This document shows positions 10,088 through 22,419 of a stretch of 64,000 nt of DNA, piece by piece (the first letter of the stretch is position 1; every line of letters starts with the position of its first letter). The translations under genes were made by a program, and so were the position numbers. The stretch is from Cryptomeria japonica (Eukaryota; Streptophyta; Pinopsida; Cupressales; Cupressaceae): the NCBI RefSeq assembly GCF_030272615.1, contig NC_081413.1, positions 165,844,580 to 165,908,579 of the forward strand, in the 5' to 3' direction. A model generated the notes under the pieces. It was given only the letters and a program-made list of their open reading frames with translations, was not told where the DNA came from and searched no databases.

Positions 10088-11245
10088 GCACTAAAGAGAG
10101 AGAGAAGATTTAGAGGTACCAAATTTCAATAAAATCAGCCAATCTCCTAGATTTAAGCTGTTAAATGCAATCATAACAATCTCCCGAAGTTTCAGTAAAA
10201 ATGTCGGGGACCGTGGCGAACGGAGTGCACACAGTCCTCGCAACTTTTTTCAAAATTTTCAGAGATGAAAGTTATGATGATTTTAAATCTAATCTGAAAA
10301 AATTGAGTGATTTTACGATCTGTAGATAGGCCAAATTAAAGTTGCAATCTCAAAATTGAACCCTACCAAGATTGTTGAAAAATGAAAAATTTGAATTTTG
10401 AAAAGGAGAGGGAAACTGAAATTTTGAATTTTAAGATTTTAGAGGGAATACTAAAAGCAGTGCAAGCTTTGAAATTTAAAAGTTGACTCAATTTCATGCA
10501 AAATTCAATTTTGAAACTGGAAATCAAAGTTGCTGCAATTAAACACTTAATTTCAAAAGTCACAAACTGCAAGAATTTGAATAAAACACTGAAATTTCGA
10601 ATGAATGCCAACACACTTTTCAGATTTAGGACAGTAAGAAACACAATTTTAACACAAATTTCAATTTCAACAATTTTTGAATGATTATAAGCCTTTATCC
10701 AAGCAATCACTAGACCAACTTTAAGTTTAATTTTGAAAGTGTTACAATTGATGAAATCAGCCAAGATTCTGGATTCTAGCAGAAAAATACAGTAAAATCT
10801 AGCTCCCGAAATTTCGGAGAAAATGTCGGGGACAATGGCGCTCTAGGTGCACACGGTCCTCGCAACTTTTTTTGAAATTTTCAGGGATGAGAGATATTAT
10901 GATTTTGTTACGGAATCCAAAGTTACAGCCGATTTGGAGGTGTTTTGATCAGTGAAATCATCGGTCAAAGGTTGAATCAAGAAGGTTTTAAAAATTAGGG
11001 TTTTGACACTTAACCACTTAATTTTCAGAATTAAAGTATAAAAATGAATTGACAATTTGCAATAGAAGGGTAGATCTAAAAAAAGCATTAACAATTAAAC
11101 ATTTCGCAAGCTCAATTACTAAAAAGAAAATGTAGGGTTTTTATGCAATTAACCTCTAAAATTTGCAAAAGATCAAACATGGAAATGTAATTAAGGAAGC
11201 AATTTTTTTTTTTCAGATCTAACCATGAATAATCAGAATTAGGAT
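10088..11245 (-). other. E1 leader with two hairpin modules
   Basis: Untranslated leader between the primer site and the first ATG. It holds two diverged copies of a block of about 75-80 bases at 10188-10262 and 10806-10885. Each has AAATTT-type arms around a core of the form GGGGAC..TGGCG..GTGCACAC.GTCCTCG. The rest is A+T-rich with no credible gene; the open frames at 10363-10764 and 10897-11094 look like chance. Confidence 0.6.
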
Positions 11246-11264
11246 GTTCACGTCGGGTTCACCA
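11246..11264 (-). promoter_or_regulatory. E1 primer-binding site, tRNA-Trp
   Basis: On the minus strand TGGTGAACCCGACGTGAAC lies three bases inside the 5' LTR. It is complementary to the 3' end of plant cytosolic tRNA-Trp as I know that sequence. Minus-strand cDNA would be primed here. Confidence 0.85.
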
Positions 11265-11267
11265 AAA

Positions 11268-12460
11268 TGTAAAGCGGAAAATCGAACCCTAGGTGTTCTC
11301 CCACTCCAAGGAGAGAGAAAGGAGGTCACTAGGATTGACGGTTTTCACTTAGGAGAGACTTTACATTCAAAAGAGGGGTTGAAACCCATGAGATCCAATC
11401 CCACACAATGCAAGACTAGATTCTAAATGAGTTTCAAGGGTTAAGACATCAAGGATACCCTCTTTTGTAAAGAATGTAGATAGAAAGATCGAACTAGGAA
11501 TGTATGTAAACGTAAGAAAGATTCGCTTGTAGACGGAGATAGGGACATGGGATGAAGCTACGGACCTGAAATTAGCAGTAAAATGTCGAGACGCTACCGT
11601 CCTACAAATTTGAATGAAAGTTGATAGGACGATGGCACCCGGAGTGCACACGGTCCTCCGAAAAATCCGCGAAACGAAGGGGGATCTGTTCGTCTCTGCA
11701 CAAGGATTCCAGATCTTCAATTACAGTCGCGTATCTGCAACCTACACACAGAAAAGAGACGACGATTGGGGGTTAGGGATTAGGGGTTTGCCTTTAGGTC
11801 AAACCTCAGTTTTGGAATTAACCAAGAAATGAGAATGCTGTAAATGTAAATGTTTGTAATGTAAACAAGTACTGATACCTTGTTGTAAGAATGTTTGTAT
11901 TCTTACATGCAAAGGTGTAATGAATGTTGTATGTTGTATGTTGTAGGTGATCTCCTCTTCAATGGTTGAATCCTTGTCTTGAATGCAACACCTAGCCTTG
12001 AATGGAGACTTAGAATACTCAATTGCTTGAAGGAATGCTTGAATGCTTGAATGTTTGAATGTTTGAATATCCCTTCCGCCTCTTGCACACATATGTTTTC
12101 TACCCTTTTTTTTTGGGAGGGGAAATGTAGTTTATATACTTGTCAATTAGGGTTGAGAGACTGATTTTTCCAACCTTAGGCCGACATAGGAACATTATTT
12201 TCTGAATTGCAAACTTAAAGACCCGATGCCCAACAAGAGACCGGGCCCAAAATAGGGCCAGGGACCAGGGTGCTGGGCGCCATGGTCCCACCTCCCGGGA
12301 CAGCAGGGTGCAAGGAAGGATCAGGCCAAGGTGTATAAATATGCAGTTTTTGATGTCGTAAACAGGTTTTGGGGTCTCCATTCAGGTTCAACGTTGCGCC
12401 ACCATCGTGAAGACCCAAATGCAGTCGAAATTGCAAGTGTCACAATTTTAGGACGCTACA
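11268..12460 (-). repeat. E1 5' LTR
   Basis: 1,193-bp LTR, TG...CA, followed on the plus strand by the target duplication gaaac. It holds a single copy of the 31-bp unit (12262-12288), a TATA-like word on the minus strand at 12130-12139, and one hairpin module at about 11606-11670. It also preserves the empty site of the solo LTR found in its partner. Confidence 0.9.
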
Positions 12461-12465
12461 GAAAC

Positions 12466-15400
12466 GCAAACTCTAAACTAGTTGATTGGCCTTGGAAAAC
12501 ATCATGGACACCTACTACAACCCCTGCAAGCATAATTTAGGAGTTTGACATAGTAAGGTTGGATTTACCCTTGTGAATCTCAACCATGCTTGAGCAACCA
12601 ATGAACACATATTGATTGGGAGCACTAATAGAGAGTTTGGATGTTTGGTTTGGTTGATAGACCAATGAATAATGAAGGGAGCCCACTAAGACATCACTTT
12701 TTTGCCTTTTGAGAAAGGATTGACTCTCTTTGAGTACCCCTCCCCATCAGTCACATCATACAACTCTCTTACCAACTCTAAAGCAACTAGAAACTAGACC
12801 CACCACTCTGTCCATGAGAGCATTAACAAATCATCAAATCTAATAAATCAGCCACATCATGATGCTAGAAACTCCATCTAGCCTTCAACTCTATTGGAAA
12901 TAGTACAAATTCTAACAAATTTACCTCATGACGAGGAAACAAGGAACATAATGATCTCTCTAGGGTCTCTCCTTAGACTAAGACACAATTTTTTTAAGGC
13001 TACAACCTAAAATTAAGGGAAAAATATCATTCCACAAAACTAAAAAGCATCATCAAGCTCATCTAGAGCTTACTCAAGTCCAAAAAAGGTCTCACTTACT
13101 CTACCAGTATTCCATAATTTTTGTTTATCCTAAAGATACCAAAACCAACACAAGGGTACTCAGTGACATGCATGTGAGTAAATTACCTCTCATAACTAGG
13201 AGTACCCACACTACTAAGAATAACTTCTCCAAATTACACCAACTTGCAACAAAGGGTCTAACAAAAGACATATAGATATAGATATAGTAGGTATATGTAA
13301 CGCCTCACTAAGGAACCCTAGATGACTAACAACTAACAACTAAAATAACATAGCAATAATTTATTTATTTTGGTAAAAAATATAATACATTATATCATTT
13401 AACACATCATATAAATAACCATTACAATGCACAAGTGAAAGATAACATACATTTAAAGCTTATGTCCTCCATGGGTTCCCTAACGGTGCTAGTATGCAAC
13501 ATATCTAAATACAGACTAGAATACATAAATCATTAATGAATTAACTATAACATTCTACAACTATGTTTATTTAAATAAACACCAAACCAAATATTCCTAT
13601 GACAACCTTTAAACATGAAATAAGATAGGACATACAATCACATATGAGTAGTTAGTACCAACACTAATTTGCCAAAACACTATTCTATCATTACATTGAA
13701 TATTAATTGCATCAATCTAAATTACATTAACCTCCTTATGGAGTGTTCAAGTATCAATATAGTTACATTTTTTCTCAATGATACATAACATATATACTGA
13801 TTTCAATTACTGAATAACTTGCAACTTGAATGAAAAGGTATTGGAATGAAGAAGACGAGATCTTTCACAAATGTATACGAACAAGTCATTGGTTCCCAAA
13901 GGAGGCTAGAAACAACCACCCAACCATGTGGAACCCTTAGATCCACCCCATGGTGCTCAAGAGATAGACACAAGGCCCCAAACACACAAGCAACAGGGAA
14001 GGGAAGCAAGGTCTACTCTTAAGGACAACACCAACATCCAAGGAAACACAAGGTAAATATAAGTATAAAGCACATACAAGGACAAGTATGGAAAATGACA
14101 AGGATCTACTAGAGGCTTCTACTCACAACCACACATGATAGGAAACTAGAGTACAAGAAGGAAAGAGTGTCATTGCATAGCCTCAAGAGACAACTCATGT
14201 AGAAACAAATAGTCCTTTCATGAAGACAAGGAGATTTGATTATGCCAAATGAATTCCCCTCGGATGGCTAGGCCTTCCCACTCCTATCCTTAGTATGTAC
14301 AAGCACTCAAGGTCATGAGCAAGGCACCATATTATCTTATTAATGTGCTTTACCCTGGTTCATTAATTAGGTTAGCACTTGATTAAGAATCTCTCCATTA
14401 AGTTACCCTGATAGCTTCTTTAGGGCCTCGACCCCCATTGAGAGCCACTCTCCCTTTATGCATCTATTTAACCATACCATAAGGTTCAATTCAAGGAATC
14501 ATAAATCACTAAAGCATATAAATTTTGTATAGGACATCCATGAATCCATTTTCAAAAAAATTAACACAATCAAATTTAGGACTTTCACAAGACCCTAACG
14601 CCAAGGAATAGCCCTGAAACAGTATATGAATGCAGAATTAACTGATTTCTACCATAAGGGAAAGGATTGGGCATATGATCACCATATCTTCCCAAATCAA
14701 ATCAATCGAAACTTAAAACACACAATTGACAGAGTACAAGACCTAATTGAGCCTCTAGGATGACCCAAGAACCAAAACAAGACTAAACAACAATGTTGCA
14801 TATATGATTTAATGTGTTGCACAATTTCACCTAATTCTCTTGCACTTTCTATCAAGAACTGCGCACTTGCAGCCCAAAACTACACACTTGCAATCTATTT
14901 TTGCTTACTTGATGGATGTTTTTGTGCTTTTGTTTTGACATTTAATTGGGCAATGTGACGTCTCATGTGGCAAAATTTGAGAAAGACCCATTTGAGGAAT
15001 TCCTAATCACCTCCAACAAAGTTAATTAAATCATCCCTAAATCCTATAGACATAAATCAAGAATGCAACTTTCACAATAAACCCCAATTCAACCATTGAA
15101 AACAAGAGAACTTCCAACCAAAACTTATCGATTTTAGATCAATAATGAATACGCATTATAGAATGATATAAAATAAATCAAATCAACACATTTGCTTTTA
15201 AAAATATGATAAATTCAAATATACACAAGGAAAATAAAGAACCTTGCCTCCAAATTGAAGATCAAGGGAAGAAGGAGAAACTCACACACCAAAAGTTCTA
15301 GCTAAAAGCCTATCAAAATTGGCAACAAAACCAACAACAAACCACTCCAAATCCCAAGAAAATAATCTCCAAAACAAAGAATAATCTCCTCATGAATTAA

Positions 15401-16189
15401 AGCCAAGGATTGCACTCAATCTCCAATCAAAACCCTTCAAAAGTCTCCTCCAAAAATTGCAGCAAAAGAATTCCCAAAAAATCCAAAATCCAGCCATAAA
15501 ATCCTTCCCAAAACATGTATGAGAAGTAAAAACCAGTTCAACTATCAAATAACCAAACATTAACAACTCGTAGATAAATTAATAAATACTCTATTTAATA
15601 AATCACTAAAACATAATTACTTCCGCACAACAATCATATATTAATTAATTTATATTCTTATTTAATTATTCACACCACCAGTATGAATATATTTGTACTT
15701 TAATATAGTGCTCCGCACATAAAATATAAAGATAAGAGATAGAATATAGGAATAGGAGCACAACCAAATAAATAATTATTTATAAATATAATTATAACAC
15801 TTAGGGTATAAATATCACTTAAAATAATATAGCCTAAAATAATATCATAATAAAATAAACCATATATAACAATGAATATAACCATCATAAATCCACCCAA
15901 AATCACACAAGCTACAACCACTTGACAATGGGTAATCAAATGTTTCCTTCACGACAACCCAAGAAGGTAGACTCAAGACCAAGATAATTTCCCTAATTTA
16001 GTATGATGGTCAAGGTTAGGCTAGATAGGCCTTAATGCTATCTCCATGTAAACCACCATCGGGGATTGTATAGACACGCTCAGACATGTGAAGCCGGGTG
16101 TAGTTGATGCCTTGTACCTACATCAACCAAAACATAAAACACCTACACAACATATATATACATATACATATACACCTAATCATTATATA
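12466..16189. other. Gene-free repeat debris
   Basis: About 3.7 kb with no protein domain in any frame. The first few hundred bases may be the remainder of the E0 LTR. At 13296 the sequence tgtaacgcctcac resembles the start of many plant LTRs, but I found no partner, primer site or target duplication. From about 15540 to 15950 it is very A+T-rich. Confidence 0.55.
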
Positions 16190-17810
16190 TACACGAAGCT
16201 TCATAAATTGTACACCCTTAAATAAGGTTTTCCAATTCAACGCTTGGGTTAGCACCCACCTTAGTGTGTCCCATTGCATCTTGCATTTACAAGGCCTGTT
16301 TAGGCATTTAATTATTAATTTAATTAAATCTAAAGTTCTCTCTCATTGATTCATACATCATAAAATTGGGCCATTAACCCTAGGTGTGCCCCTTTTTATT
16401 TCATCTTAATTTAATCCTAATAATGTACTAATTTCAATCTTCAAGGCACATTTTCACATATCTACACATTTTGGATTGACCCACCATGTTGGATTAAGCA
16501 TTAGAATCACGACAACTTGCATCCCTAGAAAAAAAAAAAAAAATTGACCAGACCAAGTAGACTTTATTCCCCAAATTTTGGGAGCTTAATTTCGTAGTAT
16601 TATATTGTTCAAATCCCGCTTGGTGTCAATTTTTATCAATTCTAAGTTGGCCTTTTATCAAAATTAAAATTAGGGTTTCATATATAAATCCTTTCTTTCC
16701 CTCATTTGAGGATCCTAATCTAGCAATTTGAAAGGAGATCCTTGTGAAGTGAAAGGGTAGATTTGTGTGAACTCTAAAATCAACAAATCTATCCATCAAT
16801 TACATCATCAACATCAACATTTTCATCAATTAAGGAAGCTTTAGGAGATATTGAAGAATGATAAGGGAATCATTGACTGTTGAATGACTTGTACCTCTTC
16901 CTTAGGATTTGGTATGATTTCATGTTATTTTTATATCTCTATTGAGCTTCAAATCTACATAACACTAATTTTAAGATTTGCATTATTGTTTTAGATCTAC
17001 ATTGCATTTGTGATTTGAAGCATTTACATTACACTCAATTTAGGATTTTGCTCACAACATAAGGTAGAACTTGAGTTCTCATTTAGCTCTTAAAAATCTT
17101 ACAAACACATGAGAATCTAGGGCACACACACTTTTCAATACAATATTTGCTATTTGTGTAGGTGGAAATCATCAAAACAAGGGGTTTGACCAAGGCAAAA
17201 CCCTATATAGCCACAAACACACCATTTTCCAACTTGTAGGTGCATTTATAGGTTTCTGTCGAAGTGAACAATTTATAGGAGATCTTAACAGATAGACATA
17301 GAACCAACATCACAATTTGGACCTAGATATCAGGGACCATGGTGCTCCATGCCCTAGTCCTCTTAATTTGGCTCTAGATTTCACCAAAGAAGCTCAAACA
17401 GACTAAAAAATCAACCTTGCAGTCCGTAGGTTTTCATTGTCTTTGAGACCTGGGCATACAACGCTTTAGTCTGTCAAGTCAAGCCCAGTTTTCTACCATA
17501 GGTTCACATTAGATCCTCATGATTAGATCTAAACTTTCTATCATAGTTTTGTTACGTTATCAATTATTTATCATTATTGTTATAGTTACTTTCGTTCATC
17601 CCATTAACACAACTTTGCTTCTCCTACATTTAGCATATTCCCTTTCATATTAAGAAAGGAATATAAACCCTAAAAGTGTCTCTTGACTCTCTTTCACAAG
17701 AGTTTGTCAAGGAGGAACATTCCTTTTGGTTCTTTCGTATTCCAATGTTTGAATGAAAGTGGGATTAGGTCCTAAAATTACTCGATTCCATTTTTACCCT
17801 AAATAGTACA
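16190..17810 (+). mobile_element. Diverged LTR remnant of the E2 family
   Basis: Collinear over about 1.6 kb with the E2 LTR: the aaattgta start region, ttagcacccacctta, the cataaaattgggcc block, the TATA region ccctatatagcc with the same preceding words, and the end region with tctttcgtattcc. No primer site or purine tract adjoins it, so it looks like a solo or truncated LTR. The ends are too eroded to see target duplications. It contains a decayed hairpin module near 17329-17370. Confidence 0.7.
17203..17209 (+). promoter_or_regulatory. TATA box of LTR remnant
   Basis: The word ctatata is in the same context (caaaaccctatatagcc) as in both E2 LTRs at 30784 and 41777. Conservation in a much older copy supports its being the element's core promoter. 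Confidence 0.5.
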
Positions 17811-18135
17811 TAAGAATGTAGGAACTCATAATCAATTCTCCAATAAGATCACCTAAAACACATGTTAGTATATTAAGATCTAAGATAATTATAATACATT
17901 ATCTTCATGTCTGAGTTATTAAGAAATCATAAGCAATAAATCCTTTAATATCATCAATATGTTCTGATGTGCATAAATCATCAACATCATCATCAAGTCC
18001 AAAAATATAGTGTCATCATGAATAGTCCACCATCATAGATCAAATAAGTATTTCCACACACATACACCTAACAGAATATCACACACATATAGAGTCAAGT
18101 CCAATAGACACAATGGAAAAAAAAGTCATGGAAGG
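17811..18135. other. Spacer, nothing recognised
   Basis: About 0.3 kb of A+T-rich sequence between the LTR remnant and the microsatellite. I see no coding frame, LTR edge or RNA gene in it. Confidence 0.6.
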
Positions 18136-18137
18136 TG

Positions 18138-18168
<31 letters not shown>

Positions 18169-18170
18169 CT

Positions 18171-18241
<71 letters not shown>

Positions 18242-18245
18242 TACA
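18136..18245. repeat. Compound TG/TA microsatellite
   Basis: A (TG)n run, then about 28 AT dinucleotides, then atatacacaca, ending where homology to the E3 LTR begins. The first six or so bases of the LTR are lost in it. Confidence 0.95.
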
Positions 18246-19651
18246 CACATAAATCTGTCCATTTTAATTAAATGAATATTTCGTATTTATTTGATTAAAA
18301 ATCCACTAAACCATCAGTTAATTAAATTAATATTAAATCAATTCATCTTCAAACTTTTTCCTATTAATTAAATAAATTATTCAATTTATTTTAATTAATT
18401 CATTCAACCAAATTCACACTCAATTAAATGAATAAATTCTATTTATTCAATTTAATCCTCTTTCCTCTTTTAAATAAATTAAAATAAAATATTTATTTAA
18501 ATCATAAATCTCCCCCCACTTGCATTTTCCTAAAAATGCAAGTTGCAACCACAAGTTGAAATAAATTAATTTTATTTTAATTAAAATCCTATTTTCCCTC
18601 ACCCACCAAATCCACTTGCACTCCTAAACCCCCTTCTAGATTCTTCTAAACCCTTCCTAATTAACCTAATCCATCCCCTAATTATTGTCACATTCCTAAG
18701 CAACTTGGAGTCTCTTTGAAAAACATTAAATGCTTTGTGTGTTCAACAATTTAACCTCTAAAGTCTTCCAAACCACTTATGGCTCTTACATGACCATTTA
18801 TGGTTAGCCCCTAACTCAACCCTCATGTGACTCATGTGTCTCATGTGTCTCCTCAAGCATTTATTTCTTTGAACATGGTTATCCCTTTAACCTTTGCACA
18901 AGAGTTTATCCATTGGATAAAAGCTTTATTCTTTGAATAAAGAATTTATTCACTAAACCCAACCTTGACCTTAAGTCCCAAGTTAACTCTTAGGTCATGT
19001 CAAGCATTTAATGCTTATTCCCTCTCCTCTCAACCTATCTCATATTGACACTTGTCATCTTGGGATTGGGTTGAAAGCCATCACATGGATTGAATATCAT
19101 TCAATCCTAACTATTTTTGAGATTACTCAATCTCAACCATCCATTGCTCCATTTTCCCTATAAATATAGCTCATTTCTTCATAATCCAGATCTTGAAAAC
19201 TTGTATGCATTTAATCTATAGGCATTTCTAGAAAGCATTTTAGCATAAAATCACTAATATATTATCATTTTGGACTAAAAATAAATCTTAGTTCATTTCA
19301 TGGAATCTCATATTTAGCTTATTTTACACTTACATACCACAGTTAATCATCTACAATCTTGAACCTCCATAAGCATCCATAGTGCAAAAAACTACTGAGA
19401 GCTACACTAATTTGGAACTTGGAGAGGAGAGGAACAAAGGAGAAGGAGCTAAGAGCATGGTAGAAGGCATTTGGAGATGTCTTCTTGCATTTACATTCAT
19501 AGTTAAATGCTTTACTTTGTTTTTGGTGTCTCTTTTGATATGTCTGCTTAGTTTTTGGTTGGTTAACACTAACGTTTTCCTTTGTTTCTTTGTTTTATGT
19601 GTTATACGACCACAAACTTTTGTCTAACGTTGTCCATTTCACAAAGCATCA
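18246..19651 (+). repeat. E3 5' LTR
   Basis: Pairs with 44859-46283; lacks the TGTAGT start. It ends ..aaagcatca, two bases before the primer site. The TATA box ctataaata is at 19158-19166. The short open frame at 19382-19627 lies within the LTR and repeats in the other copy with a frame change, so it is not a supported gene. Confidence 0.85.
19158..19166 (+). promoter_or_regulatory. E3 5' LTR TATA box
   Basis: ccctataaatatagc is a good plant TATA box about 490 bases before the LTR end. The 3' LTR has the mutated form cctatagatag at about 45785. Confidence 0.5.
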
Positions 19652-19653
19652 TT

Positions 19654-19673
19654 TGGTGAACCCGACGTGAATC
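19654..19673 (+). promoter_or_regulatory. E3 primer-binding site, tRNA-Trp
   Basis: TGGTGAACCCGACGTGAATC is complementary to the 3' end of plant tRNA-Trp and lies two bases after the LTR. One base longer than the match in E1 and E2. Confidence 0.85.
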
Positions 19674-19746
19674 CAACAACCAACAACATTTTTATTTTTT
19701 CAAAACTAACTTTTGACTATTTAACTTGACACACAGGTCGCGCTTT

Positions 19747-19972
19747 GGCGCTTTTGTTCTCGCTTTAGCGCTATTGTAATTTGGTATTTTAGCGCTATTG
19801 TCTTTACAATAGTGATATTGTCTCAAATTTAGCGCTATTGTCAGTATATTAGCGCTTTTGAGTCTTAACTAGCACTTTTGTTTCTGTATTAGCGCTTTTG
19901 TATTGTTGTAAAAATATTTTCTTTTAGCACTTTTGTCTATATTGTAGTGTGTTTGTGTTAAGTAGCGCTATT
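19747..19972 (+). repeat. 20-bp periodic AGCGCT array in E3 leader
   Basis: The word agcgct(a/t)ttg starts at 19747 (as ggcgct), 19767, 19791, 19831, 19851, 19891 and 19964, with decayed copies at 19811, 19871 and 19926. The spacing is 20 bases over most of the array. AGCGCT is its own reverse complement. Confidence 0.8.
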
Positions 19973-20127
19973 GTAACAAAATGTTGTAAAAAAGGCCTTG
20001 TAACCGATAAAACATTTTTTTTAGGCTTGTAGAAGCCCACCAGATGGTCGAAATTTACTAATTGTTTGCTTCATGTGCAGGTTTTAAACTTACTCTTTTT
20101 TTGGCTTAAAAATAAAAAACACTTCAT

Positions 20128-20375
20128 TGTTGGTGCTCTAAAACTTGCAAACAAATTTTATTTCTTTGCAAGTTAGGTTCACTTTATGTTTGGTGCTCTA
20201 AAACTTACAAACAAATTTCATTACTTGCAAGTTAGGATTCCAATTTTCACTTGGTGCTCTAAAATCAACAACACAAATTTGCTTTCATTGCAAGTTAGGG
20301 ATACATTTTATTTTGGTGCTTAAAACAAAACAAGACAAATTTTATTTCTTGCATCAAAAACTTAAAAATCACAAT
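20128..20375 (+). repeat. Four 60-bp tandem repeats in E3 leader
   Basis: Units start with ttggtgctctaaaa at about 20129, 20189, 20250 and 20312. Each unit carries ACTTGCAAA ... TTTGCAAGT-like arms able to form a hairpin. Units diverge progressively. Confidence 0.75.
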
Positions 20376-21602
20376 CCACACTTCAATTTTTGTGCAAGTA
20401 AAAAGAACAATCAACTTGTTTCAATTTTGCAAAATGATTTTACTTCATGCAAACACGTTTTTCATTAAGTTGACTAGGATTTCAAATTCTAGTTTACTCA
20501 ACATTTTGCCTTTGAAGTTAAAAAGAACATGATGGTTGTTGGAGCAACATCTCCAATTATATAGAAAATCATTGCAATGATAAGTTAAAAAGAACAAAGT
20601 GTATTTTGTGTTTGGCACACTTGTGCAAAAGAGTTGGTTGAGTGGTCCTACTTCCAACGCACACTATCCTCTCCCTTGGCTTTCGTGGTCCTAGGTGCAA
20701 GAGAAAAGTGTTAGTAACACTCAAGTTTTATCTTTTTAAGAGAGGCCTGCCAAGAGACACATCACTCTTGGGAATGACCTCGTGCGGTAAATCCTTCGAG
20801 CTGCTATAGAAATCAGGTGACAATGAAAGCTGTAGCCTTGGGTATAGTTGTTCCTACAGTGTAAATTGCCGAAAGAACAAATGGGCCCCACCACAAGTTA
20901 CAAGGCTCTTAAGTGAGTCACTGTAGAATGAACTTATGTCCAAAAACATCAAAAATTACTAAACACCTTTAAGTAGTATCACACCTGTTCTATTTATTGA
21001 GGATATTTGTGATAAATTCAATGCAAGAGCATAGATGGTTTTGCTCCCAAGATACTCACCATACATATTTCCTTGAGTAGAAACATAGCTTTTTGAAAAG
21101 TCACTTGTGGCTTGATGAAAGTGGTGACTCCCCCATCGTAGGAATCATCTATTTGTTATGCTCACACAAGACTTAGTATATCACATCCTTACCTGCCACG
21201 ATGGGATTCATAAGGTATGTAGTACCAAAGTCAAAGAAATATCAAGATGTGGGTTGAAATTATCGCAACTAGTCATTTGACCTTAGGGATAAAATGTGTT
21301 TGAAGTGTTTTCGTTTTAGTCAAAGACCAAGTGCAAATTGAGTCGACTTCAGGCTTTGGAAAAACACCTAAAATATATTTGAAGGAAAGGGTCATAAAAA
21401 GTTCAAAGGATTGAGTTAAGCTAGACCCATACCTATTTATGCCGTTTGAGGTAACATTCTTGTGTTTGTGTGCTTGCTTTGTCTTCTTGTCAAAGAAAAA
21501 TCATAAAATCCAATTCCAAAACAAGTATTCATCCAGCACAATATTTTCAAATACCAGCAAACAGATCAAAATCAAAGAGCAACAACAAAAGCATCAAACT
21601 AT
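20376..21602 (+). other. E3 leader, remaining untranslated part
   Basis: About 1.2 kb of 5' leader between the tandem repeats and the first open frame. I see no domain, primer site or RNA gene. The frame at 20445-20657 (minus strand) has no support. Confidence 0.5.
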
Positions 21603-21986
21603 ATGACCATTCTTCACATCTTGAGAAAGAAGAATCTTCATCAAAACATCAACTTAAAGAGAAGACCATTAAGCTCAAAGGCTTTAATCAAAAGGAGGAA
21701 ATTCTTCTATCTTAATAGACAAATCTTTGTCTCTAATAGAGCTTTTCTACGTCACATGCATCTCTATCTTCAAGGGAAATCAAATGAATTTGATCCAGAA
21801 TCATTGAACCGTAGAGCTTTTATGCAATATCGAGCTTTAAGTTATCACAAAAACAATGGAGGCAAAATCAATCCTAACTTCTTTCCCGACATTTGCATCA
21901 CATATAACATAGCTAGGGAAGAACCACCAACTCCTGAACAAGAAGAAAAAGAGTTTGTTCCTTTTGTAACACAAAGTTTCTATTGA
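21603..21986 (+). CDS. Hypothetical 127-aa leader frame upstream of gag
   Basis: Open frame in the E3 leader, about 430 bases before the gag ATG, which survives although gag and pol are full of stops. The N-terminus is Lys/Arg-rich; the rest has an aromatic and polar stretch (RAFLRHMHLYLQGKSNEFD) and an acidic, Pro-rich tail (EEPPTPEQEEKEFVPF). I recognise no domain. It may be the remains of an extra first frame as seen in some large Tat-type elements, or chance. The ATG choice is uncertain because an in-frame basic stretch precedes the conserved-looking part. Confidence 0.35.
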   Translation: MTILHILRKKNLHQNINLKRRPLSSKALIKRRKFFYLNRQIFVSNRAFLRHMHLYLQGKSNEFDPESLNRRAFMQYRALSYHKNNGGKINPNFFPDICITYNIAREEPPTPEQEEKEFVPFVTQSFY

Positions 21987-22419
21987 AGTTAACATTTCAT
22001 CTATTCTCACATTCACATATCATCACCCCATTCCAACTCTCAAAACATCAAAAGGTTTTTGTCCCAAGTTCTATTTCAAAATTTCTTGAATCCAACACAA
22101 ACAAATCACTTTTAGATTGTCTCTACATCTAGGATAAACTCATCCTAAGAGGCATTTCTACGTAGGTTAAAACTAGTCTATGAGTGAATCCTCTCATTAC
22201 TAGGTAGTTGAGTCTGTAACACATCTAAGATCTCTCTAAACCTTATCACATCAAACTTTGTCAATCAAACACAACAAGCAATTCAAGAAAGAAATTTGGT
22301 AGCATCTACCTTTAGTGCTAGGGATCTGTATGCAAAGCACTTCACCAAACATCAATCTTTCATTCCATCACCAACTCATCATCATTTTCATCAAACTTCA
22401 ACAAAAACTTGTAAACAAA

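Larger units (their letters stand above)
2581..12460 (-). mobile_element. E1: gag-only Ty3/gypsy LTR retrotransposon
   Basis: Complete element on the minus strand, bounded by TG...CA LTRs and flanked by a perfect 5-bp target duplication gaaac at 2576-2580 and 12461-12465. In element order: 5' LTR 11268-12460, tRNA-Trp primer site 11246-11264, a leader of about 1.2 kb, a gag/protease-like reading frame (10087 to 6683, one stop), a 3' region, purine tract 5889-5905, and 3' LTR 2581-5888 enlarged by a solo LTR and a minisatellite. There is no reverse transcriptase, RNase H or integrase anywhere inside. Without the solo LTR it is about 8.1 kb. It must depend on enzymes from another element. The primer site, purine tract and LTR start match those of E2. 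Confidence 0.88.

Noticed and set aside
15700-15939. Hydrophobic 79-aa minus-strand frame resembling a membrane protein
   Set aside because: Lies in very A+T-rich debris with Ile/Tyr bias expected from base composition; no motif or neighbour supports it.
13296-16100. Possible LTR beginning tgtaacgcctcac
   Set aside because: No matching second LTR, primer site, purine tract or target duplication in the window.
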